The position numbers and the translations under genes are program-made. Positions 24,819-33,453 of a stretch of DNA of 64,000 nucleotides are shown piece by piece (the first letter of the stretch is position 1; every line of letters starts with the position of its first letter). The notes beneath the pieces were generated by a model that saw only the letters and a list, made by a program, of their open reading frames with translations, did not search any database and was not told the origin of the DNA. The DNA comes from Saccharofermentans sp. (lineage in GTDB: Bacteria > Bacillota > Clostridia > Saccharofermentanales > Saccharofermentanaceae). The stretch covers positions 124,001 through 188,000 of the forward strand of contig JAKSRC010000002.1 in assembly GCA_024403855.1 (NCBI GenBank). The letters are read 5' to 3'.

Positions 24819-26696
24819 TTAGGACAATTTAGATTTAATTGAAGCAGCAATGCTCTCTGAATCAAGCCCACAGTGCTTTAACTGTTCCTTTTGAGACATT
24901 GCTCTGACAATGGAATTCGTCACACCGAAAACAGTAACATCGGATTCAAATCCTAATTTCTGAAGTTCTCTCTCAAGAGCTTCACCAAAGCCACCACTTA
25001 TAATGCCCTCTTCAAGGCTGAACACATATTTGATGCCGGATAACATATCAAATATTTCTTTTGCAGGTATCGGCTTAATAAGTGTTACGTTTATATGCTT
25101 ACCCAAGATTCCCTGATCCTTTAACAATTCCAGTGCCTTATCAGCTTCTTCGCTGATTCTGCCGGTGGAAACGATAGCAAAGTCTGATCCGTAATTACCT
25201 GAAAGATGAGGCAATGTAAGTTCAGATGCATCCTGATACAGAGGACATTGAGCTTCAAATGGAGAAGAACCTCTGGGATATCTGACTGCGACAGGCCCCT
25301 TAACATTTTCGACAGCATAAGAAAGGCATCTTCTGAGATCAGTGTAATCTCGCGGGGACAAAACAGTCATGTTCACCATAGAATTCAGATATGAAATGTC
25401 GAGAAGTCCATGGTGTGTGTGGCCATCATTTCCAACAAAGCCGGCTCTGTCGATAGCAAATACTACATGGCTGTTCATGAAGCAGCAGTCACTTATCATC
25501 TCATCATATGCTCTCTGGAGAAACGATGAATATATTGCTACCACAGGAACAAAACCTGATACAGCCATACCACTTGCCATGGTAACGCAGTGCTCTTCCG
25601 CAATTCCACAGTCAAAGAATCTGCTAGGGAATTTTAACTGGAAACTATCAAGTCCGGTGCCCAAAGTCATTGCTGCTGATACGGCTACTATCTTGGAATT
25701 CTTGGATGCAAGTTCAGTTACAGCATCTGAAAAGACTGTAGTATAGCTGTTCTTCTTGGATACAACACCCTTTTCGAGATCAAATGAACCAACACCATGA
25801 TAATCAGAAGGATTATCTTCTGCAGGCTTATAGCCCTTACCTTTTTTGGTCAGAACATGAATAATTACCGGGCCATTAATATCTTTTGCACCATCGAATG
25901 CCTTAATAAGAGCGCCCATATCATGTCCATCGATAGGACCATAGTAGTTAAGTCCCAAATCATCAAACATTGAAGGAGTTTTGCGATACAAAAGGAATCG
26001 GAAGAAATCTTTAATCGCGAGAATCATCTTTATAAGTCCACGACCTACAAAGCCTAGCTTACGAAGGAATGATTCTGTAGTTTTCTTAGCAGAGATATAA
26101 CCACTTGAAATTCTGAGCTTTGACAGATGCTTTGAAAGTCCTCCGACATTCTTATCAATACTCATCTCGTTGTCGTTAAGAATAATGATCATCTTTGTCT
26201 TACTGTGACCCAGATCATTAATTGCCTCATAAGCAAGTCCGCCCGTAAGTGCGCCATCTCCAATAACAGATACAACATTAAACTTCTTTCCATCAAGATC
26301 TCTTGCTCTTGCTATTCCCATAGCTGCAGATATTGATGTCGAACTATGTCCTGTATCAAAAGCATCGTACGGAGACTCTGAAATTCTGGGGAATCCCGAG
26401 ATTCCGTTTTTCTGTCTTAATGTATTAAAACGATCGAATCTTCCCGTAAGAAGCTTATATGAATACGCCTGATGACCAACGTCGAAAACGATCTTATCCT
26501 GTCTATAATCAAATACCGAAAGCATTGCAACGGTAAGTTCAACTGCACCAAGATTACTTGCGAGATGTCCACCATTTGAAGATATTGTATTAAGGATTTT
26601 GTCTCTTAATTCAAGGCATAGTTCTTCACGCTCCTTGGGCGATAAAGCCTTGAGAGCTTCAGGTGAAGTATCCTTTCCAAGAAACTTATAATCCAT
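24819..26696 (-). CDS. dxs: 1-deoxy-D-xylulose-5-phosphate synthase
   Basis: 625 aa. TPP-binding GDGALTGGLAYEAIND with NDNEMSID, N-terminal FDVGHQAYSYKLLTGR, C-terminal pyrimidine-binding part with GIAEEHCVTMASGMA and DRAGFVGNDGHTHHG. First step of the MEP isoprenoid pathway. The start ATG shares a base with the ispA stop, so the two are coupled. Confidence 0.96.
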   Translation of the reverse strand: MDYKFLGKDTSPEALKALSPKEREELCLELRDKILNTISSNGGHLASNLGAVELTVAMLSVFDYRQDKIVFDVGHQAYSYKLLTGRFDRFNTLRQKNGISGFPRISESPYDAFDTGHSSTSISAAMGIARARDLDGKKFNVVSVIGDGALTGGLAYEAINDLGHSKTKMIIILNDNEMSIDKNVGGLSKHLSKLRISSGYISAKKTTESFLRKLGFVGRGLIKMILAIKDFFRFLLYRKTPSMFDDLGLNYYGPIDGHDMGALIKAFDGAKDINGPVIIHVLTKKGKGYKPAEDNPSDYHGVGSFDLEKGVVSKKNSYTTVFSDAVTELASKNSKIVAVSAAMTLGTGLDSFQLKFPSRFFDCGIAEEHCVTMASGMAVSGFVPVVAIYSSFLQRAYDEMISDCCFMNSHVVFAIDRAGFVGNDGHTHHGLLDISYLNSMVNMTVLSPRDYTDLRRCLSYAVENVKGPVAVRYPRGSSPFEAQCPLYQDASELTLPHLSGNYGSDFAIVSTGRISEEADKALELLKDQGILGKHINVTLIKPIPAKEIFDMLSGIKYVFSLEEGIISGGFGEALERELQKLGFESDVTVFGVTNSIVRAMSQKEQLKHCGLDSESIAASIKSKLS

Positions 26697-27619
26697 TATC
26701 TGTCCCTGTTAACAAGAAAATCTGTAAGAGTCAGGTAATCATTTGTATCAAAGCCTTTATCAGAAAGCTTTGCAAGGATTTCCTTTATCATTACGATTTC
26801 TTCCCCTAATTTTTCTTTTGCACCACCAAGTCCCAAAAGGGTTACAAAAGTCGCTTTTGAATCCCTTGCATCTTTTCCGGTACTCTTGCCCAACACTGAA
26901 CTATCAGACGTAACATCAAGAATATCATCTTTTATCTGAAACGCGAGTCCGATATGAGAAGCAAGATCTCGTAAATCCTTAGCATTCTCATCTTCCAAAG
27001 CTTCTTTCCTGGTCATGTTTTTCGAGAGATAGTAAGGTGTGACAACAGCAGCTTCAATGAATGCGCCCGTCTTCTTTTCCTGAAGTTTAACAAGAAGATC
27101 CATAGTGATTTCTTTTCCTTCAGAAGCCAGATCAATGCTCTGACCGCCGAGCATTCCGGAAACGCCGGCATTTTCAGCCATAGCGGAAGCTGTATAGATA
27201 TAGCCCGGTTTCTTCTCGCAGATAGAAAGCAATCTTTCCATAGCTTTATTAAGAAGCATATCCCCTGCAAGGATAGCGATACCTTCACCATACACTTTAT
27301 GGCATGTAGGCTTTCCTCTTCTTAGATCATCGTCATCAAGTCCTGGTAAATCATCGTGTATAAGCGAATAAGTATGGAGCATCTCAAGAGTAGCAGCAAA
27401 ATACTTAACATCGGAATCAAGACCTTGAGGAAGGTTCATCATAGCTGAAGTAAGCATCATAATCAGTGGTCTTAATCTTTTTCCACCGGCGAAAAGGCTA
27501 TACTGTCCAGCCTTAACCATAATATCTTCTGATTCCTCAGAATCGAAGATACTGTTTAATTCCGGTAATATCCACTGCTCCGCTTTCAATATAAGAGCAT
27601 TCATACTATCGCCGCTCAT
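26696..27619 (-). CDS. ispA: Polyprenyl (farnesyl) diphosphate synthase
   Basis: 307 aa. Both aspartate-rich motifs are present: DDLPGLDDDDLRRGKPTCHK (first) and FQIKDDILDVTSD (second). GGKRLRP near residue 45. Builds the C15 isoprenoid precursor. ATG 27619 has GGAG 7 nt upstream, 2 nt after the xseB stop. Confidence 0.94.
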   Translation of the reverse strand: MSGDSMNALILKAEQWILPELNSIFDSEESEDIMVKAGQYSLFAGGKRLRPLIMMLTSAMMNLPQGLDSDVKYFAATLEMLHTYSLIHDDLPGLDDDDLRRGKPTCHKVYGEGIAILAGDMLLNKAMERLLSICEKKPGYIYTASAMAENAGVSGMLGGQSIDLASEGKEITMDLLVKLQEKKTGAFIEAAVVTPYYLSKNMTRKEALEDENAKDLRDLASHIGLAFQIKDDILDVTSDSSVLGKSTGKDARDSKATFVTLLGLGGAKEKLGEEIVMIKEILAKLSDKGFDTNDYLTLTDFLVNRDR

Positions 27620-27621
27620 CT

Positions 27622-27870
27622 TTATACTCCGGCCTCACTGATATTAAGAGGATCTGTTGTGCCGTTAGCCTTGTTTACTGCTTCAATTCTGGCAGTAACC
27701 TCATTAAGCCTTGTCTCACAAATTCCGACAAGCTCAATACCACGCTCATAAAGTTTTAAAGACTCATCCAGAGTAGCTTTTCCTTCTGAAAGCTTAGCTA
27801 CTGTCTGACGAAGTTCAGTCATACAAGCTTCATATGTCATCTCGTTATCTTTATCTTTAGACTTAGGCAT
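27622..27870 (-). CDS. xseB: Exodeoxyribonuclease VII small subunit
   Basis: 82 aa from ATG 27870 (GGAGG inside the xseA end, 8 nt spacing; preferable to an earlier in-frame start). Family block YEACMTELRQTVAKLSEGKATLDESLKLYERG (spread over ~12-45). Overlaps xseA by 8 nt, coupling subunit synthesis. Confidence 0.93.
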   Translation of the reverse strand: MPKSKDKDNEMTYEACMTELRQTVAKLSEGKATLDESLKLYERGIELVGICETRLNEVTARIEAVNKANGTTDPLNISEAGV

Positions 27871-29089
27871 TTTTAGTTCCTCCATCTTTGTTTTTGGAAA
27901 TATCTTTTATCTCTGTAACCAACGAACCATCAGACAAGACAATACTTACGCTATCGCCCTTTTTGACAGAACTTACAGACTCAACTGCTTTTCCATCCTT
28001 ATCACATACGTAAGAATAGCCTCTGTTAAGAACGTTGTTCGGATTAAGAGCATCCAATCTTACCTTGACTTCATTAATCTCGGATGCGGTCTGCTTTACG
28101 AATCTGCCTGACAAAGCTTCAAGCTTAGTTCTTAACTCACTTACAACAGCAAGTTGTTCTCTCGCATAGAACGCCGGAGAATGAAGTGCTCTGTGATTCT
28201 TATAAATATCTAAGGCCTTACGCCTTGAATCTATATACTGATTGATCGCAATATCGAGATTTAGTGCGAGGTTATCGATTTCCTTAGTCTGGTCATCATA
28301 AGATGCTATTACCATCTCGCCGGCTGCAGTTGGAGTCAAAGCTCTGACATCAGCAACATAATCAATAATCGTATAATCAGGCTCGTGACCGATGGCGGAA
28401 ATTACAGGTATCTCACTTGCATATACTGCCCTTGCAATTCCTTCATCATTAAAGCAGAAAAGTTCCTCATAAGAACCACCACCTCTTGCAACAATGATTA
28501 CATCTACATTGTGAGCATCATTAAAGTATTTAATACCGCTGATTACTTCCGGCGGACACAAATCTCCCTGAACACTTGCAGGATAAAGCAAAATATCGTA
28601 ATGAGGATTTCTCTTTCTGATGGTATTTACAATATCTGCAATAACTTTTCCGGAAGAAGAAGTTACAACACCTATTCTTCTTGGAAGTATCGGAATCGGC
28701 TTCTTATGGGAACTGTCAAACAGTCCCTCATTCTGAAGCTTCTTGAAAAGCTTATTAAACTGTTCGTGTAAATCGCCTGCACCCAAATCTTCGATATTAG
28801 TGGCAATAACCTGAAGTTTTCCCGAAGGAGAATAAAAATCGAGTCCACCGGTAATCTTAACCTTCATACCGATTTTGGGCTCGATTTTAAGTGCAGATCT
28901 GGATCTTGCAAAAATAACGCAGTTAATTAAAGACTGATCGTCCTTAATAGAAAAATAAGCATGATCTCTTGCTGAAATTACATACTGAGAGATTTCGCCG
29001 ACAACAGAAAACTCTGCAAGATAAGGATTGTCTTGTACAGATTGCTTTATGTAGCCGTTTAAATGGCTTACGCTCTCGAAATCAAACAT
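27863..29089 (-). CDS. xseA: Exodeoxyribonuclease VII large subunit
   Basis: 408 aa. N-terminal OB domain (FSVVGEISQYVISARDHAYFS), catalytic block RRIGVVTSSSGKVIADI, ARGGGSYEELFCFNDE and IPVISAIGHEPDYTIIDYVADVRALTPTAAGE, then a coiled C-terminus. Degrades single-stranded DNA with XseB. Follows nusB by 8 nt. Confidence 0.95.
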   Translation of the reverse strand: MFDFESVSHLNGYIKQSVQDNPYLAEFSVVGEISQYVISARDHAYFSIKDDQSLINCVIFARSRSALKIEPKIGMKVKITGGLDFYSPSGKLQVIATNIEDLGAGDLHEQFNKLFKKLQNEGLFDSSHKKPIPILPRRIGVVTSSSGKVIADIVNTIRKRNPHYDILLYPASVQGDLCPPEVISGIKYFNDAHNVDVIIVARGGGSYEELFCFNDEGIARAVYASEIPVISAIGHEPDYTIIDYVADVRALTPTAAGEMVIASYDDQTKEIDNLALNLDIAINQYIDSRRKALDIYKNHRALHSPAFYAREQLAVVSELRTKLEALSGRFVKQTASEINEVKVRLDALNPNNVLNRGYSYVCDKDGKAVESVSSVKKGDSVSIVLSDGSLVTEIKDISKNKDGGTKNA

Positions 29090-29097
29090 GATTAGAA

Positions 29098-29496
29098 TCA
29101 GAGACTCTTTTCGAAATTGCTCAATACACCGTTGATGTATGAAGAAGAGCTGGAAGTTCCATACTTCTTTGCAAGCTTAACCGCTTCGTTAATTGAAACG
29201 GAAGTCGGAATATCATCAACTGTGAGAATCTCATATACAGCAATCTCAAGAATAATTCTGTCAGTCTGCGGAAGACGCTCTAACTTCCATCTCTTAAGGA
29301 AAGGAACAAACTTCTCATCAAGTTCTTCCCTGCTGTTGATTACACCATAAACAATATCGAGGAAATACTCTTCATCCTCAATAATATCAGGATAAATCTC
29401 CCTGAACTTATCAATCTGATCGCTTACAGGATCATTTCTGAAACCAGTCTGGAACAGAAGTTCCATTGCATGTTCTCTTGTCTCAATTCTACTCAT
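29098..29496 (-). CDS. nusB: Transcription antitermination factor NusB
   Basis: 132 aa: REHAMELLFQTGF at the start and RTDRIILEIAVYEI / PTSVSINEAVKLAKKYGTSSSSSYINGVLSNF at the end (written PQTDRIIL in this protein). Works in rRNA antitermination. Its start overlaps the upstream membrane gene stop. Confidence 0.95.
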   Translation of the reverse strand: MSRIETREHAMELLFQTGFRNDPVSDQIDKFREIYPDIIEDEEYFLDIVYGVINSREELDEKFVPFLKRWKLERLPQTDRIILEIAVYEILTVDDIPTSVSINEAVKLAKKYGTSSSSSYINGVLSNFEKSL

Positions 29497-29729
29497 CTGA
29501 ATCTCCCCGGAGGCAAAATTCTATCAAGGAATTTCTTAAATCTGCTCGTATCGGAAAACAGGAACGAACCGACAAAGAAGCCTACCGCCGTCATTAATAT
29601 GATAAACAGGGTCTTAAAGAACCCGAATATACAAAGAAGAAGTCCAATAACAAAAAACAGAACAGCAAAAATGACACCAGCCTTGGTGTTCTGTAATTTC
29701 TCGAAAAGTCTGGACAAAAACCTTTCCAT
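29493..29729 (-). CDS. DUF2273-like small membrane protein of the Asp23/AmaP cluster
   Basis: 78 aa, two membrane helices (VIFAVLFFVIGLLLCIFG, LFIILMTAVGFFVGSFLF) then a basic tail. Small proteins of this type accompany amaP and asp23 in many Firmicutes and help the envelope-stress Asp23 complex. 2 nt after amaP, overlapping nusB by 4 nt. Confidence 0.8.
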   Translation of the reverse strand: MERFLSRLFEKLQNTKAGVIFAVLFFVIGLLLCIFGFFKTLFIILMTAVGFFVGSFLFSDTSRFKKFLDRILPPGRFR

Positions 29730-29731
29730 TT

Positions 29732-30286
29732 TTATCTGCTCTCAACTCTTGTCTGAGCCTGCTCAACCTTTGCGACTCTGACTATTACCTGCTCTACAGC
29801 AATTCCGGTAAATCTTTCGATATCCTTTTTAACCTTCTCCTGAACCTTAGTCATAGAAGCAGGAATCTCGACATTAGAATAAAGCTCACAGGATACTGTA
29901 ACCTTTAATGACTGATTCTTACCGGGAGCAACATGGCATCTTGCACTCTTGATACCAACCTGTGCAGACTTAGCAGCATTAAGAGCAATACTCTCGATAG
30001 CATCAGGACCGATATCAACAGTACCGATATCGTTCTTTCTAAGTCTTGTTCTGTTAAGTCTTCCTGAAGTGATAATGTTCGTGATTGAAACAATGGATGT
30101 TACGAACAAAAGCATGAGAACACCAAGATAGACATACTTACTTACAGGTCCTAAAACGATGGATCTGAGAGGCTTTAAGATATCCGCAAAGATATTGGGC
30201 TCAACAAGCGCATATAACAGCACGACAGAAATAACGGCTATTACAACGGAATAAATGAACATCAAAAATCTGATAAAGGAATTCAT
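29732..30286 (-). CDS. amaP: Alkaline-shock membrane anchor protein AmaP
   Basis: 184 aa from ATG 30286, which overlaps the asp23 stop (ATGA) and has AGGAGG. Two N-terminal membrane helices (FLMFIYSVVIAVISVVLLYAL, YVYLGVLMLLFVTSIVSI), then a cytoplasmic Asp23-like part (EKVKKDIERFTGIAVEQVIVRV). Tethers Asp23 to the membrane. Confidence 0.85.
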   Translation of the reverse strand: MNSFIRFLMFIYSVVIAVISVVLLYALVEPNIFADILKPLRSIVLGPVSKYVYLGVLMLLFVTSIVSITNIITSGRLNRTRLRKNDIGTVDIGPDAIESIALNAAKSAQVGIKSARCHVAPGKNQSLKVTVSCELYSNVEIPASMTKVQEKVKKDIERFTGIAVEQVIVRVAKVEQAQTRVESR

Positions 30287-30651
30287 GATACCTCCTCGAC
30301 CCCGCAAACATAAACGTCGACACTTTCAACCGTAAGTCCGGTAAAGTGTTCGACGTCCTTTTTAACCTTTTCCTGAATCATCCAAGCAATTTCGGGAATA
30401 ATCATACCGAACTTGACTATAGGATATACGGTAATCGAAACAGTGCCTTCTTCGGTATCACCGAAAACTACTCTGACTCCTTTACCTTCATGAACTACAC
30501 CTGCTTTTTCCTTCAGCGCGACAGCAAAAGAAGGAACCAATGACAACACACCATCGATCTGAAGCGCTGCTTCAGAAGCATACTGGGCCACAAAGCCCTG
30601 TGTCATTGAACGATCGCCTTTTATGGATTCGATGTTTGTATTGTCTTCCAT
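30283..30651 (-). CDS. Asp23/Gls24 family envelope stress protein
   Basis: 122 aa. Asp23 fold with GVRVVFGDTEEGTVSITVYPIVKFG and IQEKVKKDVEHFTGLTVESVDVYVCGV. Cytoplasmic partner of AmaP. First gene of the cluster down to recN. The spoIIIAA-AH genes that in spore-formers lie between efp and this gene are absent. Confidence 0.88.
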   Translation of the reverse strand: MEDNTNIESIKGDRSMTQGFVAQYASEAALQIDGVLSLVPSFAVALKEKAGVVHEGKGVRVVFGDTEEGTVSITVYPIVKFGMIIPEIAWMIQEKVKKDVEHFTGLTVESVDVYVCGVEEVS

Positions 30652-30700
30652 ATCGGTCCTTTGAATGATCTAAAACTTAAAAGGTGCAGATAAACAAAAA

Positions 30701-30729
30701 GCCGAGGGCGGATATAGTCCGCCCGCGGC
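30701..30729 (-). terminator. Terminator after efp
   Basis: GC-rich stem GCCG.GGGCGGA / TCCGCCC.CGGC with a 5-nt loop and TTTTTG on the minus strand. Confidence 0.9.
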
Positions 30730-30744
30730 ACAAATAATCAAGAA

Positions 30745-31302
30745 TTAAGCTCTCTCTAAGTACTCGCCTGTTCTTGTGTCAACCTTGATCTTCTCGTTCT
30801 GGTTAACAAAGAGAGGTACCTTAACAACAGCGCCTGTCTCAAGTGTAGCATACTTGGAAGCGTTGTTTGCTGTATCACCCTTAACACCGGGCTCGCACTC
30901 TGTGATCTCAAGAACAACAGTGATAGGAAGCTCTACCTGGAAGATATCACCCTTATAGGATACAACCTTGCAAACCATCTCTTCCTTGAGGAACTTGATG
31001 CCATCACCAATCTTATCCTGGTGAATAGGAAGCTGCTCGTATGTCTCCTGATCCATGAAATAGTAGAGGTCGCCTTCAGCATAGATATACTGCATATCCT
31101 GTCTTGTAAGCTGAGCCTGCTCAAACTTCTCGTTAGGGTTGAAGGATCTTTCAACTACGGATCCTGTCTTAACATTCTTGTACTTTGTTCTTACGAACGC
31201 TGCTCCCTTACCGGGCTTAACGTGCTGGAACTCGACAACCTGATATACCTGGCTGTCCATCTCAAAACATAAACCGTTTCTGAAGTCTCCTGCGCTAATC
31301 AT
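30745..31302 (-). CDS. efp: Translation elongation factor P
   Basis: 185 aa three-domain [19 protein letters not shown], tip loop [14 protein letters not shown] (lysine at the modifiable position), C-terminal TGEYLERA. Relieves stalling at proline stretches, relevant here because the 62170 product is proline-rich. Confidence 0.96.
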   Translation of the reverse strand: MISAGDFRNGLCFEMDSQVYQVVEFQHVKPGKGAAFVRTKYKNVKTGSVVERSFNPNEKFEQAQLTRQDMQYIYAEGDLYYFMDQETYEQLPIHQDKIGDGIKFLKEEMVCKVVSYKGDIFQVELPITVVLEITECEPGVKGDTANNASKYATLETGAVVKVPLFVNQNEKIKVDTRTGEYLERA

Positions 31303-31387
31303 TGTATGTCTCCTTTATATATAAATAAGCGTTTAACTTTGTAATTTTACTTGAAAGCTCGTTTCTATGCAAGTGCTATGACCAAGT

Positions 31388-31885
31388 TCAGAATCTTGCG
31401 ATAAGTCTGACAAGCTTTTCGAAGGGCCTTTTTAGCATTACATACCATATTTCAGGTCTGTGGAGCTTTTCGACCATAAATGTGCGAACTCCTGCTCTGT
31501 TACCTGCTATAACGTCAGTAAAAACCTGATCACCAATCATTAATGACTGTTTAGGCGTAGACTTCATAAGCTCAATAGCCTTGAAGATGCCTGATGTTCC
31601 GGGCTTATTAGCATAAGTTACTACCGGTATGTTAAGCATCGCAGCGATCTTTGCAGATCTGTCTGACTTGGCATTCGATACAAGACAACAGGAAATCCCT
31701 GCATCCTGAATCATTTTTACACACTTGTAGCTATAGTCTTCAGGTTCAGTTGCATGATCAGGACCCAAGGTATTATCAAAATCGAGAAGAGCGGTCGTAA
31801 TACCTTCTGCTCTGAGTTCATTCCAAGGCACCAGTACAAGGCTCTCATATACCCTTTCAGGCTTCATAGCTTTGAAAATATTCAA
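31388..31885 (-). CDS. YqeG-family HAD phosphatase
   Basis: 165 aa from TTG 31885 (AGGAG, 8 nt). HAD subfamily IIIA motifs: nucleophile LLDFDNTLGP (~33), VSNAKSD, and LMIGDQVFTDVIAGNRAG. Matches YqeG phosphatases, related to phosphatidylglycerophosphate/GTPase-linked enzymes. Single gene between efp and the divergent aspartokinase. Confidence 0.88.
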   Translation of the reverse strand: MNIFKAMKPERVYESLVLVPWNELRAEGITTALLDFDNTLGPDHATEPEDYSYKCVKMIQDAGISCCLVSNAKSDRSAKIAAMLNIPVVTYANKPGTSGIFKAIELMKSTPKQSLMIGDQVFTDVIAGNRAGVRTFMVEKLHRPEIWYVMLKRPFEKLVRLIARF

Positions 31886-32027
31886 AATTTTTCTCCTATA
31901 AGCAACATTTCATTCGAAAAACAGACAATTTTAAAGACAAATATGCAAGTAAAATTATTTTAAAATACTTTTTTCGCGCTTGTGATATTATAATAGCGCT
32001 ATTAGACAGTCAAGGAGCTTAAAACTT

Positions 32028-33380
32028 ATGAAAGTTACAAAATTCGGCGGATCATCTCTTGCCAATGCATTCCAGATTCAGAAAGTCTGCAACATCGTTC
32101 TCGCAGATGAAGATCGCAAAATCATGATCGTTTCTGCGCCCGGTAAGCGCACAAAGGACGACACAAAGGTAACGGACCTTCTTATTGCCGTTGCTAAAGC
32201 AAGACTCGCAGGTGATTCTTACGATAAAGAAGTAAAAGCTGTTCTCGCACGTTATGAAGAGATCGCTGACGAGCTGAACATCAAGGAAGTCCTTCCTGAC
32301 ATCGAAGGTCGACTCCTTAAAATTGTAGAAGCTGATTATACAGAAGATATCGCTTATCTTGATTCAGTTAAGGCTATGGGCGAAGATTGCTGTGCAAGAC
32401 TTGTCGCTTTCTACCTCAACTCAATCGGCAATAAGGCTAAGTACTGCAATCCTGAGGAGTGTGGTCTCTACTTAGAGCACGATGAAGCAGGCAAGGCAGT
32501 TATCCTTCCTGAATCTTACGATAACCTCGCTAAGCTTAAGGATGAGACAGATACAATCCTTGTATTCCCTGGATTCTATGGTGTTTCCAAGAGCGGAAAG
32601 ATCATAACATTCTCCAGAGGTGGTTCTGATATCACAGGTTCTATCCTCGCTGCATCAGTTGATGCTGATGTTTATGAGAACTGGACAGACGTAGATAACG
32701 TTTTCGCTGTTAATCCTAACCTCGTTAAGAATCCTTTCCCTATCACAGAAATCACATACGATGAAATGAGAGAGCTTTCTTATGCAGGATTTACAGTTCT
32801 TCACGAAGAAGCTATTTATCCTGTATTCGTTAGAGGCATCCCTCTTAACATCAAGAATACAAACAACCCTTCTGCAAAGGGAACATGGATCGTTTCCAAG
32901 CGTACACATTATGATTCACTCGTTACTGGTATTGCCGGGGATAAGGGCTTTGCTACAGTTACTGTCAGCAAGTACATGATGAACCGTCAGGTTGGTTTCC
33001 TTGCCCAGCTCCTCAAGATCTTCTCTGATGAGGCAATTTCCATCGACCACCTCCCTTCAGGAATCGATACAGTTACAATCGTTCTCCGTAAGAAGTATTT
33101 CACTGAGGAGAAGGAAGCAAAGATCGTAAAGAGAATTCAGGAAGAACTTGAAGCTGACGTAAAGGTTGAAAGAGATCTTGCAATCGTCATGATCGTTGGT
33201 GAAGCTATGGCAAATTCAGTAGGTATCATGGCAAGAGCCGCTTCTGCACTCTCCAACGCAGGTATCAACTTAAGAATTGTTAACCAGGGTGCATCAGAAA
33301 CTTCCATGATGTTCGGTGTTTCCGAATCCTATTGCTCATATGCTGTAAGAGTACTTTACAAGGAACTCTTCCGCTATTAA
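32028..33380 (+). CDS. Aspartate kinase
   Basis: 450 aa. N-terminal KFGGSSLANAFQIQK, FSRGGSDITGSILAASVDADVYENWTDVDNVFAVNP (catalytic domain in two stretches), and two C-terminal ACT domains (VGFLAQLLKIFSDEAISIDHLP; GIMARAASALSNAGINLRIVNQG). First step to lysine, threonine and methionine; asd, the next step, is at 51538-52623. The -10 TATAAT is at 31989-31994. Confidence 0.94.
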   Translation: MKVTKFGGSSLANAFQIQKVCNIVLADEDRKIMIVSAPGKRTKDDTKVTDLLIAVAKARLAGDSYDKEVKAVLARYEEIADELNIKEVLPDIEGRLLKIVEADYTEDIAYLDSVKAMGEDCCARLVAFYLNSIGNKAKYCNPEECGLYLEHDEAGKAVILPESYDNLAKLKDETDTILVFPGFYGVSKSGKIITFSRGGSDITGSILAASVDADVYENWTDVDNVFAVNPNLVKNPFPITEITYDEMRELSYAGFTVLHEEAIYPVFVRGIPLNIKNTNNPSAKGTWIVSKRTHYDSLVTGIAGDKGFATVTVSKYMMNRQVGFLAQLLKIFSDEAISIDHLPSGIDTVTIVLRKKYFTEEKEAKIVKRIQEELEADVKVERDLAIVMIVGEAMANSVGIMARAASALSNAGINLRIVNQGASETSMMFGVSESYCSYAVRVLYKELFRY

Positions 33381-33401
33381 TTAAAAGCGAATTTAAACAT
33401 C

Positions 33402-33430
33402 AGGGGTTGCCTCCAAGTGAGACAACCCCT
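33402..33430 (+). terminator. Terminator after the aspartate kinase gene
   Basis: AGGGGTTG...CAACCCCT stem (with inner CTC/GAG pairs) followed by TTTTATTTTAT; it also faces the convergent PP2C-like gene. Confidence 0.88.
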
Positions 33431-33453
33431 TTTATTTTATCTATTTAATTCAA

